From Aquabacterium soli (GTDB lineage: Bacteria > Pseudomonadota > Gammaproteobacteria > Burkholderiales > Burkholderiaceae_C): 64,000 bases of DNA. Positions within the stretch are counted from its first letter, which is position 1; every line of letters starts with the position of its first letter. The stretch covers positions 248,001 through 312,000 of the forward strand of contig NZ_RSED01000002.1 of NCBI RefSeq assembly GCF_003933735.1, in the 5' to 3' direction. Both the position numbers and the translations under genes were made by a program. Below, in pieces: positions 20,653 through 28,313 of this stretch. The notes beneath the pieces were generated by a model. The model was not told the origin of the DNA and did not search any database. It was given only the letters and a program-made list of their open reading frames with translations.

Positions 20653-21987
20653 TCAAGCCAGCTCTTCCTTGCGCAGGCGCACGATCGGGGCGAGCACCGT
20701 CGGCAGGGCCTGCATCGCAGCCAGCGCCTGGTTCATGCTGCCTTCCTTCGTGTCATGCGTCAGGATGATCAGGTCGGTCTGGTTGCCTTCGCCGCTGACC
20801 TCATCGGCCTCGCGCTGGATCACGGCGTCGATGCTGATGCCCTGCTCGGCCAGAATGCCCGTGAGCTTGGCCAGCACGCCCGCCTTGTCGGCCACGCGCA
20901 GGCGCAGGTAGAACGACGTGATCACTTCATCCAGCGGCAGGATGGGCAGCGCCGACATCGAATCGGGCTGGAAAGCCAGGTGCGGCACGCGCGCCTCAGG
21001 GGCGGCATCGATCAGGCGGGCGATGTCGACCAAATCGGCCACCACGGCGGAAGCGGTAGGCTCGGCGCCGGCACCCTTGCCGTAGTACATGGTCGTGCCC
21101 ACGGCATCGCCCTGCACCAGCACCGCGTTCATCGCACCTTCCACATTGGCGATCAGGCGGCGCATCGGCACCAGCGTGGGGTGGGTGCGCAGCTCGATGC
21201 CGCTGTCACGGCGGCGCGCAATGCCCAGCAACTTGATGCGGTAACCCAGTTGCTCTGCGTACTTGATGTCGGTGGCCGACAGCTTGGTGATGCCTTCCAC
21301 GTGGGCCTTGTCGAACTGCACCGGGATGCCGAAGGCGATCGCGCTGAGCAGCGTGGCCTTATGGGCGGCATCGACGCCTTCGATGTCGAACGTGGGATCG
21401 GCCTCGGCATAGCCCAGGCGTTGTGCCTCTTTCAGCACCACGTCGAAATCCAGGCCCTTGTCGCGCATCTCGGACAGGATGAAGTTGGTGGTGCCGTTGA
21501 TGATGCCGGCCACCCACTGGATCTGGTTGGCCGTGAGGCCCTCGCGCAGTGACTTGATGATGGGGATGCCACCGGCCACCGCGGCTTCGAACGCCACGAT
21601 CACGCCCTTGGCGCGCGCCGCTGCAAAGATCTCGGTGCCATGCACGGCCAGCAGGGCCTTGTTGGCCGTGACCACGTGCTTGCCGGCCGCGATGGCTTCC
21701 AGCACCAAAGCCTTGGCGACGCCGTAGCCGCCGATCAGTTCCACCACCACGTCGATGTCGGGGTTGGCGATCACCTGGCGGGCGTCGGACACGATCTGCG
21801 CGGCGTCACCCACCACCTGGCGGGCCAGGTCGGCGTTCAGGTCGGCCACCATCGCGATCTCGATGCCACGCCCCGCACGGCGGCGGATCTCTTCCTGGTT
21901 GCGGCGCAGCACGGTGAAGGTGCCGCCACCGACGGTTCCGATGCCCAGCAGGCCGACCCGCACGGGTCGCAGTTGTGGTTGGCTCAT
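20653..21987 (-). CDS. hom: Homoserine dehydrogenase
   Basis: A 444-residue monofunctional enzyme reducing aspartate semialdehyde to homoserine. The Rossmann motif GLLGIGTVGGGTF is near residue 12. VVTANKALLAVHG, the substrate-site segment GGIPIIKSLREGL, and INGTTNFILSEM follow. A C-terminal ACT domain (about 350-430) suggests threonine feedback. I start at 21987 (MSQPQL), with GAGAGAG upstream; the frame extends further but that part codes for nothing recognisable. It follows alaA by 88 bases with a hairpin between. Confidence 0.96.
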   Translation of the reverse strand: MSQPQLRPVRVGLLGIGTVGGGTFTVLRRNQEEIRRRAGRGIEIAMVADLNADLARQVVGDAAQIVSDARQVIANPDIDVVVELIGGYGVAKALVLEAIAAGKHVVTANKALLAVHGTEIFAAARAKGVIVAFEAAVAGGIPIIKSLREGLTANQIQWVAGIINGTTNFILSEMRDKGLDFDVVLKEAQRLGYAEADPTFDIEGVDAAHKATLLSAIAFGIPVQFDKAHVEGITKLSATDIKYAEQLGYRIKLLGIARRRDSGIELRTHPTLVPMRRLIANVEGAMNAVLVQGDAVGTTMYYGKGAGAEPTASAVVADLVDIARLIDAAPEARVPHLAFQPDSMSALPILPLDEVITSFYLRLRVADKAGVLAKLTGILAEQGISIDAVIQREADEVSGEGNQTDLIILTHDTKEGSMNQALAAMQALPTVLAPIVRLRKEELA

Positions 21988-22047
21988 GCGTTTCTCTCTC
22001 AGGGGTGCGCAGCCTGGTGGGCCGCGTCTCTTGGTTCTTGAAATGGG

Positions 22048-22069
22048 CGCCGGCTTGAAAAAGCCGGCG
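22048..22069 (-). other. Nine-bp hairpin between alaA and hom
   Basis: A perfect stem cgccggctt/aagccggcg with a four-base loop (GAAA on the plus strand, TTTC on the minus). It begins 6 bases after the alaA stop. No T-run follows in the direction of transcription, so it may protect the alaA mRNA end or reduce read-through rather than terminate. Confidence 0.5.
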
Positions 22070-22075
22070 TGGTGT

Positions 22076-23311
22076 TCAGGCGTGGCGCTTGCGGTAGTTG
22101 TCCAGGAAGCGCGCGATGCGGCCGATGGCATCACTCAGGTCATCGCTGTTGGGCAGGAACACCAGGCGGAAGTGGTCCGGGTGGATCCAGTTGAAGCCCG
22201 TGCCCTGCACGATCAGCACCTTTTCTTCGGCCAGCAGCTCGTAGGCGAACTGCTGGTCGTCGGCGATCGGGTAGAGCTTCGGGTCAAGCCGCGGGAACAT
22301 GTACAGCGCGCCCTTGGGCTTGACCACGCTCACGCCAGGGATCTGGTTGAGCAGCTCATAGGCCAGGTCGCGCTGCTTGCACAGGCGGCCGCCTGGCACC
22401 ACCAGGTCCTTGATGCTCTGGTAGCCGCCCAGGGCGGTCTGGATGGCAAGCTGGCCCGGCGTGTTGGCGCACAGGCGCATCGAGGCCAGCATGTTCAGGC
22501 CCTCGATGTAGTCGCGCGCATGGCGCTTCTCGCCGGACACCACCATCCAGCCTGCACGGTAGCCGCAGGAGCGGTAGTTCTTGCTCAGGCCGTTGAAGGT
22601 GAGGAACAGCACGTCGTCGGCCAGCGACGCGATCGAGGTGTGCGTGTTGCCGTCGTACAGGGTCTTGTCGTAGATCTCGTCGGCCAGCACGATCAGGTCG
22701 TGCTGGCGGGCCAGGTCGACGATCTCCTGCAGCAGGCTGTCGGGGTAGAGCGCACCCGTGGGGTTGTTCGGGTTGATGACCACGATGGCCTTGGTGCGCG
22801 GCGTGATCTTGGCCTTGATGTCGGCGATGTCGGGGTACCACTCGGCCTGCTCGTCGCAGATGTAATGCACCGGACGACCGCCTGACAGCGACACGGCCGC
22901 TGTGTACAGGGGATAGTCGGGCGCTGGCAGCAGCACCTCGTCGCCATCGTTCAGCAAGGCGTTGAGCGACATGACGATCAGCTCGGATGCGCCGTTGCCG
23001 AGGTAGACGTCGTCGACGGTCACGCCCTGGATGCCTTTTTCCTGGCAGTAATGCACCACCGACTTGCGCGGGGCGAACAGGCCCTTGGAATCGGTGTAAC
23101 CAGCCGCGCTCGACAGGTTGCGGATCATGTCCTGCACGATCTCGTCGGGCGGCTCCAGCCCGAACACGGCCAGGTTGCCGATGTTGAGCTTGATGATCTT
23201 GTGGCCGTCTTCTTCCATCTGCCGCGCCTTTTCCAGCACGGGCCCACGGATGTCATAACAGACGCTGGCGAGCTTGCTGGACTTGGCGATCGGCTTCAAA
23301 ACGGACTCCAC
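22076..23311 (-). CDS. alaA: Alanine-synthesising aminotransferase (AlaA-like)
   Basis: A 411-residue fold-type I PLP aminotransferase. Features: YTDSKGLFAPRKSVVHYCQ, NPNNPTGALYP, ADEIYDKTLYD, and the PLP lysine K244 in SKNYRSCGYRAGW. The close match to the E. coli AlaA/YfbQ type points to glutamate-pyruvate transamination making alanine. It stands ahead of hom and thrC, an order I know from other Betaproteobacteria. It is divergent from the Mth938-domain gene across 166 bases that show no strong promoter. Confidence 0.9.
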   Translation of the reverse strand: MESVLKPIAKSSKLASVCYDIRGPVLEKARQMEEDGHKIIKLNIGNLAVFGLEPPDEIVQDMIRNLSSAAGYTDSKGLFAPRKSVVHYCQEKGIQGVTVDDVYLGNGASELIVMSLNALLNDGDEVLLPAPDYPLYTAAVSLSGGRPVHYICDEQAEWYPDIADIKAKITPRTKAIVVINPNNPTGALYPDSLLQEIVDLARQHDLIVLADEIYDKTLYDGNTHTSIASLADDVLFLTFNGLSKNYRSCGYRAGWMVVSGEKRHARDYIEGLNMLASMRLCANTPGQLAIQTALGGYQSIKDLVVPGGRLCKQRDLAYELLNQIPGVSVVKPKGALYMFPRLDPKLYPIADDQQFAYELLAEEKVLIVQGTGFNWIHPDHFRLVFLPNSDDLSDAIGRIARFLDNYRKRHA

Positions 23312-23477
23312 AGAGGCGGCAATGGCGGAAAACAGCGGGGATGTGCGGCGAAACTTCGCGCGCAGTCACGTCCTAATCGGGCATGAAGCGCGGGTTTTCT
23401 AGGGGAACCTACAATTTAACCACACGCAGACCCTGCCCGCACCCGCGGGAACGGATGGCCAAGCGCCGATTTCCCAG

Positions 23478-23852
23478 ATGAAATTCCAACCTGATCTACC
23501 CGAAGGCACCAACATCATCCACGCGGTCACGCGGACGCAGGTGTCCGTGAACGGCCAGCCCCACACCAGCAGCGTGCTGGTGCCCGGCCATGCTCCGCTC
23601 ACGGCCTGGGCTCCCGCCACCATGGAAGAGCTGACGGCAAACCACATCGCGGAAATTCTGCCCTTCAAGCCGGAGTTGGTGATCCTGGGCAGCGGCCCCG
23701 CCCTGCGGTTTGCCCATCCGTCGGTGCTGCGCCCGCTGATCGACGCGGGCATCGGCGTCGAGACCATGGACACGCCGGCCGCCTGTCGCACGTACAACGT
23801 GCTGATGTCCGAGGGGCGAAAGGTGCTGGCGGCACTGATCATCCACCCCTGA
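23478..23852 (+). CDS. Mth938-domain protein
   Basis: A 124-residue protein of the Mth938/DUF498 family, a small alpha/beta fold also found in mitochondrial NDUFAF3. Recognisable parts are VLVPGHAPLTAW, ELVILGSGPALRF and the C-terminal GVETMDTPAACRTYNVLMSEGR. The mitochondrial relative helps assemble complex I; whether bacterial members do so is not established. It is monocistronic here. Confidence 0.83.
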   Translation: MKFQPDLPEGTNIIHAVTRTQVSVNGQPHTSSVLVPGHAPLTAWAPATMEELTANHIAEILPFKPELVILGSGPALRFAHPSVLRPLIDAGIGVETMDTPAACRTYNVLMSEGRKVLAALIIHP

Positions 23853-23942
23853 CGCCCCTATGAACCAGGCGAAAAACCGCGGATCTTACATTTTCTGGAG
23901 GGGTTCGGTCCCTCGGGTCGGGGATGGACCGCAAGCTCGTTT

Positions 23943-23948
23943 TATAAT
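23943..23948 (+). promoter_or_regulatory. Consensus -10 (TATAAT) before bcp
   Basis: A perfect TATAAT 37 bases before the bcp start. The -35 region is poor (ATGGAC at about 23924 is too close), so an activator may be needed. Confidence 0.5.
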
Positions 23949-23984
23949 CGGAAGTTATTCACGCAGGTAGATCAGCACTACAAC

Positions 23985-24464
23985 ATGACACCCGCTCTCA
24001 ACAAACCTTTGCCGGAATTCGAAGCAGCTGCCACGGGTGGTGTGAAGTTCACGCCTCAGACCTTCCAGGGTCAGACTGTGATCCTTTACTTCTACCCGAA
24101 GGACCATACCCCGGGCTGCACCACCGAGGCCATGCAATTCCGCGACAAGCACAAGGAATTCGTCAAGTCCGGCGCGGTGATCTTCGGCGTCTCGCGAGAC
24201 AACATGGCGTCGCACGACAAGTTCAAGGAGAACCTCGAGTTGCCCTATGAACTGATCGCCGACACCGAAGAAAAGCTGTGCCACATGTTCGGCGTGGTCA
24301 AGAACAAGATCATGTACGGCAAGAAGGTCAAGGGCATTGAGCGCAGCACCTTCCTGATCGATGCCGGCGGCATCCTGCGCGCCGAATGGCGTGGCATCAA
24401 GGTGGCCGGTCACGTCGACGAGGTCCTCGACGCCGTCAAGGGCCTCAAGAAGGAAGCCGCCTGA
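23985..24464 (+). CDS. bcp: Peroxiredoxin, Bcp/PrxQ type
   Basis: A 159-residue thioredoxin-fold peroxidase that reduces peroxides. The peroxidatic cysteine is C45 in DHTPGCTTEA. The resolving cysteine that many Bcp proteins have five residues later is methionine here (M50). The only other cysteine is C99 in EEKLCHMF. So the enzyme is either a 1-Cys type or uses C99 in a different disulfide. FGVSRD and the GIERSTFLID segment are typical. A TATAAT box precedes the gene. Confidence 0.92.
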   Translation: MTPALNKPLPEFEAAATGGVKFTPQTFQGQTVILYFYPKDHTPGCTTEAMQFRDKHKEFVKSGAVIFGVSRDNMASHDKFKENLELPYELIADTEEKLCHMFGVVKNKIMYGKKVKGIERSTFLIDAGGILRAEWRGIKVAGHVDEVLDAVKGLKKEAA

Positions 24465-24626
24465 TCTGCGCATGCTGTGTCCGTGTGCGTCTTCGTGATG
24501 CACACGCCAGCCAGAAAGCGTAAACGCAATCTTTCGTGAATTGCGTGACAGCCGGTGCTTGTTGTGCCCCCCCTACATCCATGGGGACCCGGATGGCCCA
24601 GGCCACCGAGTGTGCATAATGGGTTT

Positions 24627-24741
24627 CATGCATCTGGGTTGTCATCGATACCACGCTGACTCGTCTCCCCGGCCTCAACGGTCGGCGGAGCACCCCGGCT
24701 CAAGGTCTAGGCCGCACACTCTGTTGTGCGGCCTTTTTGTT
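24627..24741 (+). ncRNA. Candidate small RNA (or phoH leader) upstream of phoH
   Basis: CATAAT (24615-24620) with a weak -35 (ATGGCC, 16 bases upstream) would start RNA near 24627. A standard terminator ends at about 24741, giving about 115 bases. In between lie a GAGC/GCTC stem with a CCCCG loop and two C-rich repeats. There is no reading frame of note. No Rfam family is recognised. It could instead be a terminated 5' leader (attenuator) of phoH. Confidence 0.3.
24709..24741 (+). terminator. Rho-independent terminator upstream of phoH
   Basis: A 10-bp perfect stem aggccgcaca/tgtgcggcct with a 6-base loop followed by TTTTGTTTG. It ends only about 33 bases before the phoH start, and about 245 bases after the bcp stop. 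Confidence 0.8.
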
Positions 24742-24773
24742 TGTGCCTAGCCTGAAGAAAGACGGACACCACC

Positions 24774-26573
24774 ATGCCCCTTCCCAAGCCGCCTGCCAAA
24801 CGCGCTGACATGCTCACCACAGTGGACTACGAGTCCCAGCCCAAACCGGCCAAGACCGGGTTGAAACGCGGCTCCAAATCCACCAGTGCAGTGTCCATCC
24901 CGCCCGCAGCCCCCCGCATCGTGGTGGCGCAGGCACCTGTGCTCGAACTGGTGCCGCGCCCCGCTGCCGCCGAACAACCGGCCCATGCCCCGACACGCGG
25001 CACACCGCCCCAGCGCCCTGCCATCGTGGCATCGCCCGTGGCCAGCCCAGTGGCTGAGCGCACAGGTTCGGACACCCCGACCGCCCCGGCCGACAAGCCC
25101 GCCAGCGCCGCCCCGGGACGCGCCACGGGCACCAGCGGCACCACGCGCCGCCGCAAGATCGCCGGCCCGGCCAAGCTGTTCGTGCTGGACACCAACGTGC
25201 TGCTGCACGATCCGATGTCGCTGTTCCGCTTCGACGAGCACGACATCTACCTGCCGATGATCACGCTCGAAGAGCTGGACGGCCACAAGAAGGGCATGAC
25301 CGAGGTGGCGCGCAACGCCCGACAGGTCAGCCGCGACTTGGACGCGCTGGCCGCCGACATGGGCAGCCGCCAGCAGGCCGACCCGGCCGTGGGCATCGAC
25401 CTGGCCAAGACAGGCCACGTGGAGGCCGCCGGCAAGCTGTACTTCCAGACCACCGGCCTGGACGCGCAACTGCCCATCGGCCTGCCTCCCGGCAAGGCCG
25501 ACAACCAGATCCTGGGTGTGGTGCAGGCGCTGCGCAGCACCCACACCACCCGCGATGTGGTGCTGGTGTCCAAGGACATCAACATGCGCATCAAGGCGCG
25601 TGCCCTGGGCCTGCCCGCCGAGGATTACTTCAACGACAAGACGCTGGACGACGGCGACCTGCTCTACACCGGCGTGCTGCCGCTGCCGGCCGATTTCTGG
25701 GACCGCCATGGCAAGGGCATGGAGAGCTGGCAGCAAGGGGGCATCACCTACTACCGCGTGAGCGGGCCGATGGTGCCGGTGCTGCTGGTCAACCAGTTCG
25801 TCTACCTCGAAACGCCGGGCGCCGCCGCCTGGTACGGCAAGGTCACCGAGATCACCGGCAAGACGGCCACGCTCAAGACACTGAAGGACTTCACGCACCA
25901 GAAGAACGCCGTGTGGGGCGTCACCGCCCGCAACCGCGAGCAGAACTTCGCGCTGAACCTGCTGATGGACCCGGAATGCGACTTCGTGACGCTGACCGGC
26001 TCGGCCGGCACCGGCAAGACCTTGATGACCCTGGCCGCCGCGCTGAGCCAGGTGCTCGACGACCGTCGCTACACCGAGATCATCGTCACCCGCGTGACGG
26101 TGCCGGTGGGCGAGGACATCGGCTTCCTGCCCGGCACCGAGGAAGAGAAGATGTCGCCCTGGATGGGCGCCCTCGACGACAACCTCGAAGTGCTCTCGCG
26201 TGGCGATGGCAGCAGCGGTGGCGCGGGCGAGTGGGGCCGCGCGGCCGCCAACGAGCTGGTGCGCAGCAAGATCAAGATCAAGAGCATGAACTTCATGCGC
26301 GGGCGCACCTTCCTCAACAAGATCGTGATCATCGACGAGGCGCAGAACCTCACGCCCAAGCAGATGAAGACCCTGATCACCCGTGCCGGCCCCGGCACCA
26401 AGATCATCTGCCTGGGCAACCTCGCGCAGATCGACACGCCCTACCTCACCGAGGGCAGTTCGGGCCTGACCTACGCGGTCGACAAGTTCAAGGGCTGGCC
26501 GCACAGCGGGCACGTCACGCTGGCACGCGGCGAACGCTCGCGCCTGGCGGATTTCGCCTCCGAGGTGCTTTGA
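24774..26573 (+). CDS. phoH2: PhoH family ATPase with N-terminal PIN domain
   Basis: A 599-residue protein. Residues 1 to about 125 are low-complexity Pro/Ala-rich. A PIN ribonuclease domain follows (LFVLDTNVLLHD with acidic D139), then the PhoH ATPase: Walker A GSAGTGKT at 409-416, Walker B IVIIDEAQNLTPKQMKTL, and an arginine-rich end (ARGERSRLADFA). PIN-PhoH fusions (YlaK/PhoH2 type) are known in mycobacteria to unwind and cut RNA. The long disordered N-terminus is extra. A terminator follows directly. Confidence 0.9.
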   Translation: MPLPKPPAKRADMLTTVDYESQPKPAKTGLKRGSKSTSAVSIPPAAPRIVVAQAPVLELVPRPAAAEQPAHAPTRGTPPQRPAIVASPVASPVAERTGSDTPTAPADKPASAAPGRATGTSGTTRRRKIAGPAKLFVLDTNVLLHDPMSLFRFDEHDIYLPMITLEELDGHKKGMTEVARNARQVSRDLDALAADMGSRQQADPAVGIDLAKTGHVEAAGKLYFQTTGLDAQLPIGLPPGKADNQILGVVQALRSTHTTRDVVLVSKDINMRIKARALGLPAEDYFNDKTLDDGDLLYTGVLPLPADFWDRHGKGMESWQQGGITYYRVSGPMVPVLLVNQFVYLETPGAAAWYGKVTEITGKTATLKTLKDFTHQKNAVWGVTARNREQNFALNLLMDPECDFVTLTGSAGTGKTLMTLAAALSQVLDDRRYTEIIVTRVTVPVGEDIGFLPGTEEEKMSPWMGALDDNLEVLSRGDGSSGGAGEWGRAAANELVRSKIKIKSMNFMRGRTFLNKIVIIDEAQNLTPKQMKTLITRAGPGTKIICLGNLAQIDTPYLTEGSSGLTYAVDKFKGWPHSGHVTLARGERSRLADFASEVL

Positions 26574-26603
26574 CGCCCAGGCGCCTACGCTCTTCACTTG
26601 TCC

Positions 26604-26626
26604 AACGGCCCTTCGGGGCCGTTTTT
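26604..26626 (+). terminator. Terminator after phoH
   Basis: An 8-bp stem aacggccc/gggccgtt closed by a TTCG tetraloop, then TTT. It starts about 30 bases after the phoH stop. Confidence 0.85.
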
Positions 26627-26746
26627 CATGCCCCATTCATGGGCGAGCCGCCTTGCATGCAGCGAGGGCAAATGCCGCCGCGGTTGGAGCCGCCCAAGCA
26701 CCCAGGCACACTGTCCAGACACGCCCGCACACCAGGAGTCCTCGAC

Positions 26747-27157
26747 ATGACCACATCTTCGCGACGCGGATCCCGCTCCCTCGCCACGCAGACCGCAGAA
26801 CTGGCCCTGGCCGCACCCCAGGTCGTCGCCCACCGTTTGACACGCATGGCGCTGGCAGGACACACCCCAAACGCGCGAGACCGCAAGGAGTTCCAGCAGA
26901 TGGGCGCGGAAAAGGTCGCTGCTTTTCAGGAATCATGGATGGCGATGTACCTGCAGGCCTGGCGCGTGCAGCAGCAGATGATGGCCACCGCCATGCAATC
27001 GTTCTGGATGCCCTGGAGCCGCGTGGGTGGCTCATCCACCAACGCCCTGGAACAATGGCAAAAAGCCACCATCGGTATCCTGGGCCAGGGCATGGCCCCG
27101 GTGCACCGCCGCGCCGTGGCCAATGCCAAGCGCTTGAACCGCACCAAGCTGCGCTGA
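26747..27157 (+). CDS. Phasin-like PHA granule protein
   Basis: A 136-residue, basic, mostly helical protein without signal peptide. Its length, the repeated Gln/Met/Trp helices (SWMAMYLQAWRVQQQMMATAMQ), and the closing HRRAVANAKRLNRTKLR resemble the polyhydroxyalkanoate granule-associated phasins of Burkholderiales. Phasins coat storage granules. AGGAG stands 8 bases before the ATG. No PHA synthase gene is in the window, so the assignment rests on resemblance only. Confidence 0.72.
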   Translation: MTTSSRRGSRSLATQTAELALAAPQVVAHRLTRMALAGHTPNARDRKEFQQMGAEKVAAFQESWMAMYLQAWRVQQQMMATAMQSFWMPWSRVGGSSTNALEQWQKATIGILGQGMAPVHRRAVANAKRLNRTKLR

Positions 27158-27169
27158 CACAATGGGCCC

Positions 27170-27676
27170 ATGAGCACACCACCTGACTATGCCGGCTTCT
27201 GGCTGCGCGTCGCCGCATCGCTGATCGACACTGTCTGGCTGTGCCTCATCGTCTACACCTTGCTGGCGCTGCTGGTCGGGCCGCAGGCCATGCTGCCCGA
27301 TGCGCCCTACACACCGCTGCGCTTCCTGGTGGAGTGGGTGCTGCCCATCGCCCTGGTCATCGGGTTCTGGCTGTTCCGGTCAGCGACGCCGGGCAAGATG
27401 CTGCTCAAGCTGAAGGTGGTGGATGCACAAACCCTGGGGCCGGTGCCCATGCCACGTTTGCTGCTGCGCTACGCCGGCTACTATGTCGCCGCGGCCCCGC
27501 TGGCGCTGGGCCTGCTGTGGGTAGGCTGGGACGCGCGCAAGCAGGGCTGGCACGACAAGCTGGCCGGCACGCTGGTCATCCGCGTGCCGGGCACCGGCGT
27601 CGAGCCCCAACCCACCACATCCACCAGCAATGGCGCGCCCGCCGCACGACACGACGACACCGCATGGCCGACCTGA
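27170..27676 (+). CDS. RDD family membrane protein
   Basis: A 168-residue protein with three or four hydrophobic helices. The first has the family's R-x-x-A-x-x-x-D pattern (WLRVAASLIDTVWL), and FRSATPGKMLLKLKVVD is the conserved loop between helices. RDD proteins are widespread and some are ion or pH related, but the function here is unknown. The last 25 residues are low complexity. Its stop lies 13 bases inside the next gene, implying coupled translation. Confidence 0.85.
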   Translation: MSTPPDYAGFWLRVAASLIDTVWLCLIVYTLLALLVGPQAMLPDAPYTPLRFLVEWVLPIALVIGFWLFRSATPGKMLLKLKVVDAQTLGPVPMPRLLLRYAGYYVAAAPLALGLLWVGWDARKQGWHDKLAGTLVIRVPGTGVEPQPTTSTSNGAPAARHDDTAWPT

Positions 27677-28023
27677 CCTCATCCGTGCCCACGATCACCT
27701 GGGATGACTTCATGAAGGTGGAACTGCGCGTGGGCCGCGTCCTCAGCGCAGAGCCCTTCGCGCAAGCCCGCAAGCCGGCCTACATCCTGCACGTGGATTT
27801 CGGCCCTGAGATCGGCACCCGCAAATCCAGCGCGCAGATCACGGCGCTCTATGCGGCCGAGCAGTTGGTGGGCCGCCTGGTGATGGCCGTGGTCAACTTC
27901 CCGCCCAAGCAGATCGGGCCGTTGATGTCCGAGTGCCTGGTCACCGGCTTTCACAACGCGCAGGGCCACGTGGCCTTGTGCGTGCCCGATCAGGACGTGC
28001 CCCTGGGCACGCGGCTGCTGTGA
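27664..28023 (+). CDS. tRNA-binding-domain protein (CsaA-like)
   Basis: A 119-residue OB-fold protein. It shows the order usual for CsaA and the C-terminal domain of methionyl-tRNA synthetase: DFMKVELRVGRVLSAE at the N-terminus, RKPAYILHVDFG, SAQITALY, and the closing GPLMSECLVTGF segment. CsaA is described as an export-related chaperone; tRNA binding is the domain's known property. The ATG at 27664 overlaps the RDD gene by 13 bases. Confidence 0.85.
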   Translation: MADLTSSVPTITWDDFMKVELRVGRVLSAEPFAQARKPAYILHVDFGPEIGTRKSSAQITALYAAEQLVGRLVMAVVNFPPKQIGPLMSECLVTGFHNAQGHVALCVPDQDVPLGTRLL

Positions 28024-28301
28024 AACCCGAGGCTATCGGGGCACCTCTGCCCAACCGCAGCTGCCCCCTGTGCGGCGGCCCCAACGCCTGCGCGCCTGCG
28101 CAGGCAGGCAGCTTCGACACGCCCTGCTGGTGCCGGGAGGTGACGGTGTCGCCCTGGGCACGCGCCCAGGTATCCAGCAACCAGGGGCAATCCTGCCTGT
28201 GCCCCCGGTGCGCGCAGTTGAAGGCAGGAACCACGCCGGCGGCGGCCGATGCGCCCGATCAGGCGCCCCACACCTCGGCCAGCACAACGCCAAAGCGCTG
28301 A
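28020..28301 (+). CDS. Cysteine-rich CWC family protein
   Basis: A 93-residue protein from a GTG start that overlaps the previous stop in a GTGA junction. It has CPLCGGPNAC, then CWCREV, then CLCPRC: cysteine pairs likely to bind zinc, with the C-W-C triplet that names the family (PF14375). No function is known. The last 25 residues are low complexity. There is no Shine-Dalgarno of its own, so translation probably depends on the gene before. Confidence 0.75.
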   Translation: MKPEAIGAPLPNRSCPLCGGPNACAPAQAGSFDTPCWCREVTVSPWARAQVSSNQGQSCLCPRCAQLKAGTTPAAADAPDQAPHTSASTTPKR

Positions 28302-28313
28302 GCAACGCCCGGC

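Larger units (their letters stand above)
24465..24773. other. 309-base intergenic region between bcp and phoH
   Basis: No supported coding region. It contains a 7-bp hairpin cgtgtgc/gcacacg about 20 bases after bcp, an inverted repeat acgcaat/attgcgt (24524-24546), a -10-like CATAAT (24615-24620), two imperfect copies of CCCCGGC(C)TCAA(C)GGTC (about 24667-24706), and a strong terminator at 24709-24741. The last three are considered below as a possible small RNA. Confidence 0.7.
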
